A stretch of 64,000 bases of DNA from Gigantopelta aegis (lineage: Eukaryota; Mollusca; Gastropoda; Neomphalida; Peltospiridae): positions 67,086,001-67,150,000 of the forward strand of contig NC_054702.1 in assembly GCF_016097555.1 (NCBI RefSeq), in the 5' to 3' direction. The position numbers and the translations under genes are program-made. The notes beneath the pieces are model-generated. The model was given only the letters and a program-made list of their open reading frames with translations, did no database searches and was not told the origin of the DNA. Shown piece by piece: positions 51,945 through 63,819 of this stretch. Numbering within the stretch: the stretch's first letter is position 1; every line of letters starts with the position of its first letter.

Positions 51945-54900
51945 CTGAAGAATAACAACAATGTGGACCAAATATTAAAGGCGCAGACCCTAGTTTCAGC
52001 CCGTGAAAATGTACACTAACATTAGTTAATCTACCAACCTGCAACACATTTGGGTACGGTTACAGCAGAGAGAAGCTAAAATATTTGAAGCTTAAATGTA
52101 GAAATACCGTCTAAAATATCTAGGGTTTGCACCAATAACCACATTACTTCTCAGACGAATGTGCACTTTTAGAATGATAAAAAATGCATTTTGGGATATT
52201 GCAAAAACCTGGATGACCAGAACCACTTCAGGTGTAATAAAATGAATATTCTAAATAACGAAATGTAAATACTTCTAATTTTAATCATCAAAAATGGACT
52301 TAATAGTGAGAAATATGCCATAATGCTTAAAAACTAGGGTCTGTCACTTTAATTTGAATTTATTTAGAATTAAAAAAAAAATCCATTCATTATTATTCAT
52401 ACTTACCTAGTGCTAGCACAACCACTGCTATATAACCCGAGTCATGTCTTCCTCTGCAGAATTGTCTTCCCTTGTCGGATGTATATGCATATCTATGCAT
52501 GGGCAGACGATCACCCTCGTCCTTGATTCAAAGTGGAGAAGATGACTCAGGTTGTATAGCATATTGGTGGTGCTAGCACAGTAAGCTGAATAAGACTTCT
52601 TTTTCAAAAAATTTGAATCTTACCAGAATTTCCAGATTTAAGTACTACCCAAAAACTGAACTTATCCTTGAAATTGTTTGATGAAAATCTCACCAAAACC
52701 ATGCAAAGATTACAAGATTTCTGGATTTTCTCCTCGACTGTTATTGGTTAGCTTCACCATGACAAATAAGTGAAGACAAGGACTGGGATGTAGAATTGTA
52801 TTGTACAACTAATAGGGACACTAAGATGAGAAGATATTATTTTTGGCTTTTGCAATGGTTAAAGAAACAAGGACTGAGATTTTGGAATTAGATGGTTAGA
52901 AACTGTCCTGGGCACACACCGCAGCTATCTGGGCTTTTATAGACAATTTGGAATAACACTTAATATAATGAAAAGAAAGCCTAAAATAAAATGTAACTGA
53001 CCCCCCCTCCCCCCCCCCCCCCCAAAAAAAAAGACACAAAAAAAAGACTGCTCGGACGAAATTTTATATAATTTGAATAATTTTGAAAAAATAATCCAAA
53101 AATAAATAAGAGAGGATCACTATTTAACAATGTGGAAAGAATTTTTTATTTTGTTTTTTTTTACATTAAATTTTTAACAAAGGCCTTAAAAGTTTAAAGT
53201 GTGACATGTGTATCCTCATTAAAGCCATTAAGGTGCCCAGCTAGCATTCTGTCAATTGAAAAAACCCTAAGTCAGTAAATGTGGAAGGTATAGTTCTGAG
53301 CAGAAATATAGAGAGACTTTAGACTAGATTGTAGTTGAGTCATCATGGTTGGTATAGTGGTACAGACCTCAAAATATGTCATACCTATAATGAGTTCTAC
53401 AGTAGACAGACCAAAGGCCTGTTTGATTGGCTCCAGCTGAAGGCGTCCACTGTCCAATAAGAATGATCGTGACATTTGGCTCCCATTCACATATTGGCAA
53501 CAAATCTTCACTTTTTCTGAAAACACATTGACATAAGATTTACTTTTAAACACAAAAATTTATTTTTTGTTGGAACATATCATGTAAATGGGTACAAATT
53601 ATGAAAGCAAAATCTACTAGCAAAACATACTGTTTTAAGTAATTGGATAAATGTTACCAACCCATGAAAGATGTTAAAGGCATTCTTCCCCATTTGATAA
53701 TTAATTTATAATTATAGAGCCCTATAGGCAGTAATAAACCAAATAACTTCCGGCTGGGTCAAAGTCTGAGGTGCACCAAACTTTTGATAGAGACGTTAAC
53801 ACCACAAGTCCTGTGATTGGTGATAAATGTGAGTTTGTTGATTGTAAATAAAGTTACATGTAGTTTCATCTGGGCAAAAAATGTATGCAATTTTATTTCA
53901 TCTAGTACCACTGTGTCAAGTAGCCTTGTGCTTGAAACATATATGTGAAAAAAGTACTCATATTGTGTTCGGAACAAAGGTAGTTATAGACGCTACCCAT
54001 TATCTCTGAAATAAGCAGCTTCACCCCCAATTTTTTCTGATTCACTTTAAGGGTGAGGGGTGGTAGTACTTATATCCGCCGTGTTTATGTCGATTGATAC
54101 GTTGCGGGTAGGAGTTTTAACCACATACGTTAGTACTGTTGTCTATGGGATTTGATTTGGTAGTATACACCCGTTTGAGATGAATAAACTGAGTGATGGT
54201 GGTAAGGAAGGAAATGTTTTAGTTAACGACGCACTCAACACATTTTATTTACGGTTATATGACGTCGGACATATGGTTAAGGACCACACAGGTATTGAGA
54301 CAGGAAACCCGCTGTCGCCACTTCATGGGCTACTCTTTTCGATTAGCAGCAAGGGATGTTTTATATGCACCATCCCACAGACAGGATAGTACATACCACG
54401 GCCTTTGTTACACCAGTTGTGGAGCACTGAATGGAAAGATAAATAGCCCAATGGGTCCACCGACCGGGATCGATCCCAGACCGACCGCACATCAAGTGAA
54501 CGCTTTACCACTGGGCTACGTCCTGGCCCATGATGGTGGTAAAGACAGAAGCCTAAAGGTTGTTTTCTAAAGAAACTGTCACCATTACAGCACATCGGTC
54601 GCCTAAAAGACACTAAATAAGAAATGTAACCAGAACGTCTTTTAAAATATTTTCCTGTTATTAATTGTTTTTACCTGGATTCTCTGGGCTTTGGTATTTT
54701 GTTGGAAAAACACAAGACGTATCTTCAACAACTCTGAAAACAATATAGACCAAGGTCAATATGGACTTTTATTTATGCCATAAAAAGACTTGAGTATTCA
54801 TAACATTTTACTTTCTACTAATGTTTACACCACTTAATCTATGGTGGAAGATGAATAACTACAATGGTATGCGAAATCATTTCTCTCCAGAATAAACTAT

Positions 54901-57900
54901 TAATTAATCATTCTATAGAGCTGCCCACTCGCTAAATGAGAGTAAAAATTTGTACGGACGATTTAAAAAATGGAACTACCAGCCTGACAGTCTATCTGTC
55001 TTTTTGATTTTGTTTGACACCTAATGTTGATTACTTACCAAGTGCTATTAATAATGTTTTGTCAATATATCTATATATTTCATTTGAAGGGAAGACCCTG
55101 TATATTATAATATTGTTCATAATATATTGTTCTATAGACTGGCAGACTAATAGAAATTCTAAGGGCTAGTAAAATTTAGTTGGTTCTGATCTGGTGGGCT
55201 AGTTAAATATTTTCCATTTCTGCACCCCTGTTCCAAATAGTTTGGACAGTTAAAACTGTTTACAAAAACTGTCAAGATTGATTGAATGTGGCGTTTATAA
55301 GCAGATAGCTCACATTTAGAGATAAAATGTTTCTTCAAGTAGAGAATAAACATACCTGAGGAGTTTTCATTATACATGTAGATGTGGTTAATAAAACAGT
55401 CTGTTAGCAATACATATATTCAATTTAACTTTATAATAAATATTAATTTAAAAAAAACATACTGTGCAAGCTCAGATATCTTTTTCTGCAACTCTTCTAT
55501 TTGCTGCTTCTATAAAGATGAAAAACAAAAATAATATATTATTTTGATACAAACAGGAATTCAATTTTACCATATTTGTTTTTACCAGGGGTGGGAATTG
55601 GTGCACTGTAGAAAAGAGGACATCTAGAGGGGTCCCGGAGATTCTTGAAATCTTAGGTTAAAATTTGTGCCATCTGACACATTTTGGAGGAAAGGACGAT
55701 TAAAATGCGAGGAAACGCAATGTTCCATGAGAGGAAAACAGCTGTCTGAGAAGAATTCCAACCCCTGTTTACAGATTGATTATTTTTGCAAACTTTACAT
55801 TATCATGATTGGGGGTTGTGGTGGGGAACCTTTATGAAATATCTAGCTTGGTTCTACTAAAAGGAAAGTGTAATGACATCGATAGGCCAACACCTGATGG
55901 ACTTCATTAACTAGAAACATTTATTATATGTAATCCAATTTTAAAGATTCTTCACTATTTTATGCTCACCTGAGGTGCTTGTGTCGCAGAATCGACCCAC
56001 CTCTGTGGATCCATGAATGATTCAACAGATTGTTTTTTTATCTCATTCCAACCAGTGCACCACAACTGGTCGAAGTACATGGTATGTGCTTTCCTGTCTG
56101 TGGGATGGTGTATATAAAAGATCCCATGCTACCAATGGAAAAATGTATCAGGTTTCCTCTCTAAGACTGTCAGAGTTACCAAATGTCTAACATCCAATAA
56201 CCGATGATTAATTAATAAATGTGCTCTAGTGGTGTCGTAGAACAAAACAAATGTCTTCTTCTTCACTATTTTAAGGAGTATGAAAGGGAAATAACTCAAC
56301 TATACCCACAGAAATGTGTAACCGAGTAATGCATCAAGCAATCAGTACTCTGAACCTCACTGATGTTTTTTAAAATATGTACCTGCGATTTGATCTGATG
56401 CTCCAGGTTTTCACAACTACTATCCGAACTCAGTATACTGCTACAGTTGCCCCCAGGTCAGACAGCGAATCTTCCATAGAATCACTCTTTGAGGCGAACT
56501 GCTCCACCTTCTCCGTTGGTTTGGCTGATTTCTTCACACCAGCAGAAACATCAAACTGCCTGTCCGTCTTTTCTGAATACTTATCCAAGTGTGGGTTCTT
56601 GAAATTTGGAGGCTGACTAGTGAACGGAGTTGTCTCTGTCTCAAGATGTCCATTTTTTTCAGATGTGGGATTCATATCAACCACCATTCTTGTTCCTGGT
56701 GCATCGTCTCTGGTCAGTGAACGGGAGGCAGTTATTTTAATCTCTGCAGGCTGATTATTATTTTTGGATAAGAGAGATCCACTTAAACTTTTCACGGGCA
56801 TCGAGTCTTTAATTTGAGCACTAGGTATTCCTGAATAACTGTTTCTTAGAAAAGATTTATCTGCAAAGTAAGACACCAGGATCACAAAAAAAACAACTAA
56901 AGACCAAGCAGCTTCTAGATTATGGTAGCCCCATTTCCATGGCTAGTGATATTCAATGTTGGGCTAGTAAATAACTACTATTGCCATGCCCTACGGCTAG
57001 TGATTGTTTTTGGTCAAATGTTGCAGTTAAGTCTATTTTGTAAATATGAATATCCTGTCCCCACCCCTAGTGTTAGTGTTTTTAAGCTCTATCTCCCTCT
57101 TTAGGTGACACATCTTATTATTACTATTATTTAGTAAAATTATATTAACTTAAAAGTAAAGTAGGGCTAGTGAATTTTTAATCATGTCTAGTACATTTTT
57201 TAAATCACTGATCCCATGGCTAGTGTATTTTATAAAAATTTTAGAAGCCCTGACCAAGAAAAATTAATTTAGAGCATCTTAGTTAACAACTAGTACACTT
57301 ATACAAACGTATTTCCCTTCATCCTCTTGACTACAAAGCCATGCAGTGGGACATGATGAGCGGTACATTAAATCATCTGGTTATTCTAGTGTCACAGTTT
57401 CTCAGTGGTTTTATGCATGTTATTATAATATTAAATTTATTTTTTATTAGGGGGCGGGACGCAGCCCAGTGGTAAAGTGCTCGGTCGATGCGTGGCCGGT
57501 CTGGGATCAATCCTTGATGGTGGGCCCATTGGGCTATTTCTCGTTCCAGCCAGTGCACCACGACTGGCATATCAAAGGCCGTGGTATGTACTACCCTGTC
57601 TGTGGGATGGTGCATATAAAAGATCCCTTGCTGCTAATCGAAAAGAGTAGCCTGTGAAGTGGCGACAGCAGGTTTCCTCTCTCAATATCTGACGCCATAT
57701 AACCGTAAATAAAATGTGTTGAGTGCATCGTTAAATAAAACATTTCCTTATTTTTTATTATATGTTTTCCATTATTTAGATTTAAACACACACCAAGAGG
57801 TTTTAGGAGATAGTCGTGTTTGTGTTATGTCTTCTTTAACAGAATATGTATAATATGCAACCTTTTACTACTTACATGGTAATTGGTAAACCAATAAATT

Positions 57901-60900
57901 AAAAAACAATTGGCGTACCTATTTTGAGAGGGAAATACATCTTTACTACTTACACACTGGTAAACAGTTAAAGGAAGGGACAATCAAGGCATTTGACCTG
58001 GTATGCATATTCAACGATATATAACGCACATTATTGCTTAATAAGTATAATCGTATAGTTAATTAATAAAATGGTTAAATGTGATGGCTATTATATATAA
58101 CGGGCGTAGCCATTTTGTACCATCCCAGTGAATATGCCCTCTGGCGAGCTGGTGGTTACGTAATACCTAACATGTCACATCAGGAATTAGTCTTCGAACT
58201 GAAGAAACAAAACATACCTGATTTTTGTGGATGCATCGCAATATTCTGTAATAATAGTCATCCCAGTAAGCCAGCAACAATTATATACTACTTTTAATAC
58301 AAAATAAACCACCATTGTCAAAGTGTTGAAATAACTATTATGGTTTGTACATAAATTAACTTGGTTAATTAGTCTTTTCTTTCCGTGGCCTGTACCTATA
58401 GTTCCTGATTGGCAGGTGTATATTTAGACGGTCCCCAGACACTGTGTCTAGACACACTAAAAAGACGTGCCTCTTTTATTAAGATCACAGGGTATTGTGT
58501 TAACCGCAAGGACATCCCTCTAATCGTAATCGACCAGCCGTCTTGCTTTATTACTGTAAGTAATTCTATAAAACCCTTGATTAAGTAGACTTTCCCATCT
58601 AAAATCACAAAACTGACCAATTATATAGTCCCAAAGAAAAGAAAATTATCACTTGGGTATTGTGAGTGGTCGTTTTTGCTCGAACGTAGCATACCAATAG
58701 GCTTAATAATATGCTTTTTTTTTCTTTGGATTTTAAAAAAAAATAAAAAATACTATAACTCCATTTCGTTCTATTGATGCAAATTGAAATATATTTAGTT
58801 AAATAGTTTATTATACTATCAAGTCATTTATGTTGTTTTACAAATCATGTTGATGAAAGCGAAGCGCCTTGTCGTAAATTAGAGCGTTTACACTGTGCAT
58901 AGAGCAGATGGATGGAGCTGACATCACTTCGCCCCAAGCTATACCACCGGATGTCACAAAAACGAAACAAAATGGCTGCCCCCAGTTAGCATGAATAATC
59001 ATGGTTTTTTATTAACTCTAAAATTACGTGTTTTTCATTTGTTAAAGTGTCAGTATGTGATGGTGGTCCGGGTATGCATCTTTCCAACACATAAATCTCT
59101 TATTTGAGTTTACTCTACCTTAAAAGATTAAAAAAACAATTGGCGTACCTATTTTGAGAGGGAAATACATCAGTGAAAGGTTATACTGAGATTCGTTGGT
59201 AGCTGACAGGAAAGCAGCATCTTTGACATCTTTCTCTCCAACCATGATGAGTACCCCAGTGTTGGTCCTCGCAAACACGGTTGGAACACGACTCATTCCT
59301 TTGGGCCTCTGGTTTTTGTCGAGTTGCTGTAAAAAAAAAAAAAGTTCAAGAATAATTCAAAATATTTGTTTTAGTTTAATAACCAATACTTCATCAGGTC
59401 ATACTTTAGACAAAACTTATTTAAAAAAAAAAAAAAAAACATTTGAATTTTAAGTGGTGTATCCATACTAAAATGACTATTATTCAAAAGTCACTTCAGG
59501 AGACAAGAGGTAAACTTTAAGAAAACTTGTATATTGTAATCTAGTTCATTCACAGTAATGTGATACCCATTTTAAAATAAAATCTGAAATATCTCTACAA
59601 TATATAAATAAAGGTAATTTTTGAGCATTTCCGATCAAATCCAGTGTATTTTGTAAAAATTATTTTATGCAATATAAAAATTAAAAAATCGGAAATCAGA
59701 TAAAAAGCTAAAAAATTCACATCCCTGAATTCATTTACATACTGGAACAAATGTTTAAAATGAAAGTTAAATAATTTTGTTTCAAATTTGAGTATTTTAA
59801 GATTTGTCATAAAAAAAACTGCTTTAAAAGTAACTTGAGATAAGTATATAAAACAAACAGAAATATGAACTTACAATTTCGGAGACCTTCACTACTTTGT
59901 TCTCAGTGAAGGCAAAGAGTTGTAAAACAGACTGTGTATTGCTGCCCAACACTATCAGGTCACTGTTCTTCTGGAAGTAGAAAACATACTATTAGCATTA
60001 TCTACACAAAGTTAAAGTTTGGTTTGTTTAACCACCAGAGTACACTGATTTATTAATCATTGGCTATTGGATGTCAAACTTTTGATAATAAAGTTTAAAG
60101 CTAAAATTTAAAACAATTTATTTTTGCTACAGTGATGACAAGGTTGGTCGCAGATAAAAGTGGTATAATGAATTTACCTACTTTGAATAATTTCTCATAA
60201 TGGGTTGTGAGAGCTTATGTAGCACTTGCTATTTGGTTATGACATCACAGTTTACGCTGGGCTATGACCTAATACTTTCTGTTTATGACATCATACTTGT
60301 TTGAATGTTTTCAAACAAAACAATTACATGTAAATAAATAACTTAAGCAGCTTAAAATGTCAGGTAGAGGGAAAGTGATAAAACGGAAGGCTGGAGGACC
60401 AGTGTCCATGAGACAAAAGGAGGCGGGCAAGCAGGCAAGCAGGCAAAAAGGGTGTCCGAATCGATACTGAATTTAAATGAGTCTTCTGTTGATGTGGGCA
60501 ATGCTGCAGGTCCAAGTATCATGGTACAGGAAGATAACATTTTTAGGCCAAAAAAAACCATTTGAGATAATTCCATTAGACGGTGATGCAATATGATTAC
60601 AGGTCCCAAATAATTTGAAGCAAAAAATTTGGGGTTATGAATATATTAATTTAGCATTACTTCTAAAAGGTAATGTTGAGTTAAATCAATTTGTGACATC
60701 AAAAATTATAATAAATAAACAAGGAGAATTGAAAAACACCGCAGTCTTGTAAAGATAAAATTATGACAATTGAAAATTGGACTGATGCATTTCTTGTTTA
60801 TATGTCATTTATTTGACAAAATATCCCGAAAAATTGCAAGAGATGTTACAATATATGCAAATGATTAGAAATTGGATGTCAAACATTTGATAATTAGATA

Positions 60901-63819
60901 ATCTTAGAGAGGAAACCTGCTAGTTTTCCCCATTAGTTGCAAGATATTTTATATGCACCATCCCACAGACAGAATAGTATATACCACTGCATTTGATATA
61001 CCAGCCGTGGCGTACTGACTAGAATGAGAAAAGAGTCCAATAGGCCCACCAACGGGGATTGATCCCAAACTGACCATGCATCATGCGAGTGCTATACCAC
61101 TAGGCTATGTCACACCTCAGCAGCATTATCTACCTTCAAGTATAAATGAATCTCTATAATTAATTAAAACCGTAAACAGTATGTAAAAATGTTTTTGTGA
61201 CCTTTTTTCAAAATGTTCTGAAAATGGCAGAAGTATATACAGTTAGTGGACAACTTTACAATTCAATTCAAAATGATGCTATTACTAGAAGGAAAAGGAA
61301 GGAAGGAAGCAATATTTTATTTGACAACGCACTCAACTACTACAAGGATAAAGATAATAGGTTTGTAAGAAACTACTGTATCAGCTACTTCATGTTTACA
61401 AATGTTTATTTTTGTAGTGGCGGTTGGTCTGGGATCTATCCCCATTGGTTGACCTATTGGGCTATTTCTCGATCCAGCCACAGCACCATGACTGATATAT
61501 CAAAGGCTATAAGTATTTGCTATCAGGTCTGTGGGATGGTGTGTGATGTTTCTCGAACTACTGACAGATGTGGATAATATTGTGTATTATTTCTGATCAC
61601 ATTGGTTACCTCATGTGACAGTATGTCAGGTGCGAGAAGCCCACTGATAGAGGTAGAGGAAATTTTCTCTGGATCTTGAAGATTTCCCCGAAACTTCATG
61701 GCTATCAGCTGAGATGTATCATGCAATATGGCCTGAAAGACATGATAAAATAGCCTTGAATTACAAATCATATCAATGATAACAGTATAATAATAATAAT
61801 AATAATAATAAATTCTTTATTTAGTAAGGGTAACACAGTTAGCAAAAGCTACAAAAAAGTCTAGTCACAAAAGTCTGGTCAATTCAAACATAATTGTTAA
61901 AAGTTCAGGAAATTTAGATTTATTATCAAAGATGTCATATACATGTATTTATATCTATTGTTAAAAGTGCTATAAATTTATCTTTAGTCTATTAATGCTA
62001 TTAATGCAAAAAATGTTTTGTGAAATAGTGGGTTTTTTCAATTGCTGTACAAATGATGAAAAAACTGAACTTTGCAAAATGTTTTTTTTTTAAAGTTTGC
62101 CTGTATTAAAAGTTAAATGTTATAATTAAAAATTCTTATGTAATTAATACTGTCACTTTCAGATATCATTAAACCCTTCAGATTAAGTAGAACTTCTACA
62201 GATATTAATTGATTATAAAAGTTAAAAGCTGGGATTTACAATGGAAGGTGGTGAATGTGTGTGTGTGATTGCACTAATGCATGATGTAAGGGAAAGTATA
62301 AGAAAAATTTATATAGAATTGTAGGTTATTTTTTGTGAATTTATTGATGTATAACAGTCACAATTTGTATAAAATCACTTAGTGAATCGATTTTATAAAT
62401 TTGTCACTGTTATACATCAATAAATTAAAAAAACAAAGCGAGTGATTCTTATAATCAGACCTGTCAACCCTCCCGGATTCCGCGGAAGACTCCCGGTATT
62501 TGATCAAGTCTCCCGCAGGAAAAACGTTTCTCCCGGGAAATCGTTATTTTCTAAGCATAAAAAAATTCAAGCTACCGTGGCTGTGTATTGACATTCAGTG
62601 TTGCCATATATAAAACTATCCAATTTAGTCCTAATAACACCTCTGACTCGTAAAATGTCTTCCCACTGGATTACATAATGCAAAGTTCTATGGCTGGAAG
62701 TACTAGAGTAGACAGCAAACGCATGCATCAATACACACGATGTCAAAATCACATGTCAAAGGAAGACGGCAGAAAGACCAATTAGCTGTATAAACAATAC
62801 TTGTATCAATTAGATTTGTAGGTTTGTGCAGTAAAATGTTAGTAACAAGAGTACACTTCAAGGGATTATTTTCCTACGATTAATAAATCTTGTGTTTGAC
62901 ATAATGTTACTCACGGAAATAGGTAAAATTCCGGTATATTTCACACGATGTCAGTAATGAGCTTTGACGTATGATTAGTAGAAATGATTAGTGGAAATAC
63001 AATTTTTATTGCATGGTTATGGTGACTTTAAATAAGTACCACACCACTGTACCTTATTGTAGTAAAAACCGAATATTAATTTATAAGATTTAGGCCTATA
63101 TAAATTTGTCTTGGGTCTACTTTTCACGAAACACAAATAACGATGATGCAACCTGTAAGTGTAATACCGTAAATGTACTAATTAATGTTTAAATTTGTTA
63201 GTGTTAAGATTTTTGGATAAAAGAGTTATTTTTAAAAATATGTATTAAATTATAATAATATTTTTAAATAATTAAAACAAAATTTAATATATATATAATT
63301 AAAAAAAAAATTTTTAATGGCAATAACTAAGGTTGACAAGTATACATGACATTATGTAGTGTTCATATAACTTATTGTAGTACTTTTTAAAAAGTTGTGT
63401 TAAATCGTGTGCAGTTAAAAAATCTCCTGTTTTTTGACAAAATCTCCTGCTTTTTCAACACACACCTCCTGCTTTCTCTTGACTAAAGGTTGGCAGGTCT
63501 GCTTATAATTAGAAACAACACAGCTTATTTAAGTAAAAGTACAACAAAAAAGTTTCTGAAGTACTTTCCATGACCTGTTTTACGTAATGACGTCCCATTT
63601 GATGTAATGACGTCATCTTCGAAGGTTTATCGAAGGTTAACATTAGTTTTTTAAGCAACTTCATCCAATCGGAATAGAGTAAATCCTATAATGGTACCTT
63701 AGGGTTTGTTGGCAAGTTGAGTAAACTGTCTTTGACCGATGAGCTCTTCTTGGACACCGGCTGAATAACATCACTTTCACTTCTCAACAAGGTTTTGTTC
63801 TTACTTGAACTCACAACAT
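51808..63819 (-). CDS. WDCP: WDCP (C2orf44-like) homologue, last 9 coding exons, 5' part off-window
   Basis: Nine minus-strand exons join in phase and align with the C-terminal half of vertebrate WDCP (WD-repeat and coiled-coil protein, reported to bind the HCK SH3 domain). Diagnostic pieces: SGLLAPDILSHE, NQRPKGM followed by LIMVGEKDVKDAAFL, a Ser/Thr-rich disordered exon, a short coiled coil (KQQIEELQKKISELAQ), then SFLLDSGRLQLE with AFGLSTVELI, and finally DGYIPMKFSPSTTL. The N-terminal WD repeats lie right of the window. In the large exon the frame breaks at a five-base G run near 56450-56454 unless an upstream in-frame donor is used. The gene converges on Ashwin. Confidence 0.9.
51975..52352. 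mobile_element. TTAA-flanked MITE, copy 2
   Basis: About 378 bp, same family as 41116-41465 (gaccctagttt at one end, aaactagggtctgtcact at the other), TTAA at both edges. It begins about 30 bp after the WDCP last-exon acceptor, inside the intron. Confidence 0.75.
53385..53516 (-). CDS. WDCP: WDCP exon
   Basis: Acceptor ttttcag|AAAAAG, donor ATTATAG|gtatga, 132 nt, phase 1 both sides. SRSFLLDSGRLQLE and KQAFGLSTVELI are strong matches to the WDCP C-terminal domain. Confidence 0.92.
53748..54178. repeat. Dispersed repeat X, copy 2 (inverted)
   Basis: Starts ttccggctgggtcaaagtct and ends tggtagtatacacccgtttg; reverse complement of 16215-16562 with an extra middle part. Next to a SINE at 54206. 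Confidence 0.7.
54206..54530 (-). mobile_element. SINE type A, full length, 12-bp TSD
   Basis: Flanked by tgatggtggtaa at 54194-54205 and 54531-54542; lies in a WDCP intron. Confidence 0.93.
54675..54733 (-). CDS. WDCP: WDCP exon
   Basis: 59 nt, acceptor ttttcag|AGTTGT, donor ATCCAG|gtaaaa, phase 2 in and 1 out. VVEDTSCVFPTKYQSPENP. Confidence 0.78.
55463..55509 (-). CDS. WDCP: WDCP coiled-coil exon
   Basis: Short 47-nt exon, acceptor ctttatag|AAGCAG, donor GCACA|gtatgt, phase 0 in and 2 out. KQQIEELQKKISELA has heptad spacing and sits where vertebrate WDCP has its coiled coil. Confidence 0.8.
56034..56252 (+). mobile_element. SINE type B, 5'-truncated
   Basis: tctcattccaaccagtgcac to gtggtgtcgtagaacaaaac. 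Confidence 0.87.
56383..56860 (-). CDS. WDCP: WDCP large exon with an apparent one-base frame break
   Basis: Acceptor tttgcag|ATAAAT, phase 1 in. The first 140 or so codons (DKSFLRNSYS...SMEDSLSDLG) are open. After a five-base G run (56450-56454 as C on the plus strand) the frame meets a stop, while the next frame stays open through SSDSSCENLEHQIKSQ to a good donor CGCAG|gtacat that joins the coiled-coil exon. One extra G would restore a continuous frame. Alternatively, a weaker donor at 56437-56438 (GTAGCA|gtatac) skips the last 56 nt and also joins the next exon in phase 0. Confidence 0.8.
56913..57255. repeat. Dispersed MITE-like repeat, copy 2
   Basis: Inverted partner of 42905-43278 (cttctagattatggtagcc, ttttagaagccctg at the ends), with recurring ggctagtg motifs. 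Lies in a WDCP intron. Confidence 0.7.
57450..57747 (+). mobile_element. SINE type A, full length, 13-bp TSD
   Basis: Flanked by ttattttttatta at 57437-57449 and 57748-57760; ggggcgggacgcagcccagt head; lies in a WDCP intron. Confidence 0.93.
57898..57945 (-). repeat. Duplicated end of a WDCP exon with its donor
   Basis: About 46 bp nearly identical to 59127-59172, i.e. the last ~22 nt of the exon at 59149-59326, the gt donor and the first intron bases. The copy lies about 1.2 kb downstream in the same intron. Confidence 0.85.
57946..59124. other. Insert between the two copies of the WDCP exon end
   Basis: About 1.18 kb that includes a 60-codon plus-strand frame (MYHPSEYALW) and a 74-codon minus-strand frame without recognised family. 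Ends are not clearly inverted. May be a decayed element. Confidence 0.4.
59149..59326 (-). CDS. WDCP: WDCP exon
   Basis: Acceptor tttacag|CAACTC, donor AAATAG|gtacgc, 178 nt, phase 0 in and 1 out. QRPKGM, LIMVGEKDVKDAAFLS and SQYNLSL are strong matches. The end of this exon and its donor are duplicated at 57898-57945. Confidence 0.92.
59875..59970 (-). CDS. WDCP: WDCP exon
   Basis: Acceptor ttccag|AAGAAC, donor GAAATT|gtaagt, 32 codons, phase 0. SDLIVLGSNTQSVLQLFAF aligns with the last propeller-like strands of WDCP. Confidence 0.9.
60012..61120 (-). mobile_element. SINE type B split by a ~780-bp insert
   Basis: The tail 60018-60088 (gtttggtttgtttaaccacc...tgtcaaacttttgataat) and the rest 60868-61120 belong to one type B SINE; about 22 bp around attggatgtcaaac is present on both sides of the insert, like a long target duplication. 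Confidence 0.75.
60090..60865 (+). mobile_element. Insert with a broken coding remnant, family uncertain
   Basis: The insert has traces of an old coding region that looks retroelement-like, with several breaks; too decayed for a firm family. Treated as a fossil. Confidence 0.35.
61287..61540. mobile_element. Two opposite SINE type A fragments
   Basis: ggaaggaagcaatattttat (reverse-oriented tail, 61300 on) and ggtctgggatctatcccc to gtctgtgggatggtg (forward, 61415-61537). Confidence 0.7.
61610..61732 (-). CDS. WDCP: WDCP exon
   Basis: Acceptor tttcag|GCCATA, donor ATGAG|gtaacc, 41 codons, phase 0. ISSTSISGLLAPDILSHE matches the WDCP stretch around GILVPDL. Confidence 0.88.
61788..61850 (-). 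mobile_element. Second copy of the (AAT)n-tailed 3' end
   Basis: (aat)n then aaattctttatttagtaagg and gtaacacagttagcaaaag, matching 465-515. How far it extends to the right cannot be told. Confidence 0.45.
62339..62430. repeat. Perfect hairpin, arms about 38 bp
   Basis: tttattgatgtataacagtc pairs with gactgttatacatcaataaa (one extra base apart), loop around cttagtgaatc. Same arm family as 30211-30520. Confidence 0.85.
62456..63501. mobile_element. Non-autonomous hAT-like element, 1.05 kb
   Basis: Terminal inverted repeats cagacctgtcaacc / ggttggcaggtctg (14 bp, one mismatch) are flanked by a perfect 8-bp direct repeat cttataat at 62448-62455 and 63502-63509. An 8-bp duplication and CAG-starting ends fit hAT. 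The inside is AT-rich with no transposase frame; (t)ctccCg motifs recur near both ends. Confidence 0.85.
63698..63819 (-). CDS. WDCP: WDCP exon (first seen in window)
   Basis: Acceptor attcag|ATGTTG, donor CCTAAG|gtacca, 122 nt, phase 1 in and 0 out. Ser/Lys-rich linker (VVSSSKNKTLL...LNLPTNPK). It is placed by phase and by its neighbours; conservation is low. Confidence 0.78.

Noticed and set aside
58115-58620. Frames MYHPSEYALW (plus) and MVSFVILDGK (minus)
   Set aside because: Short, not recognised, and inside a probable decayed insert; not supported as genes.
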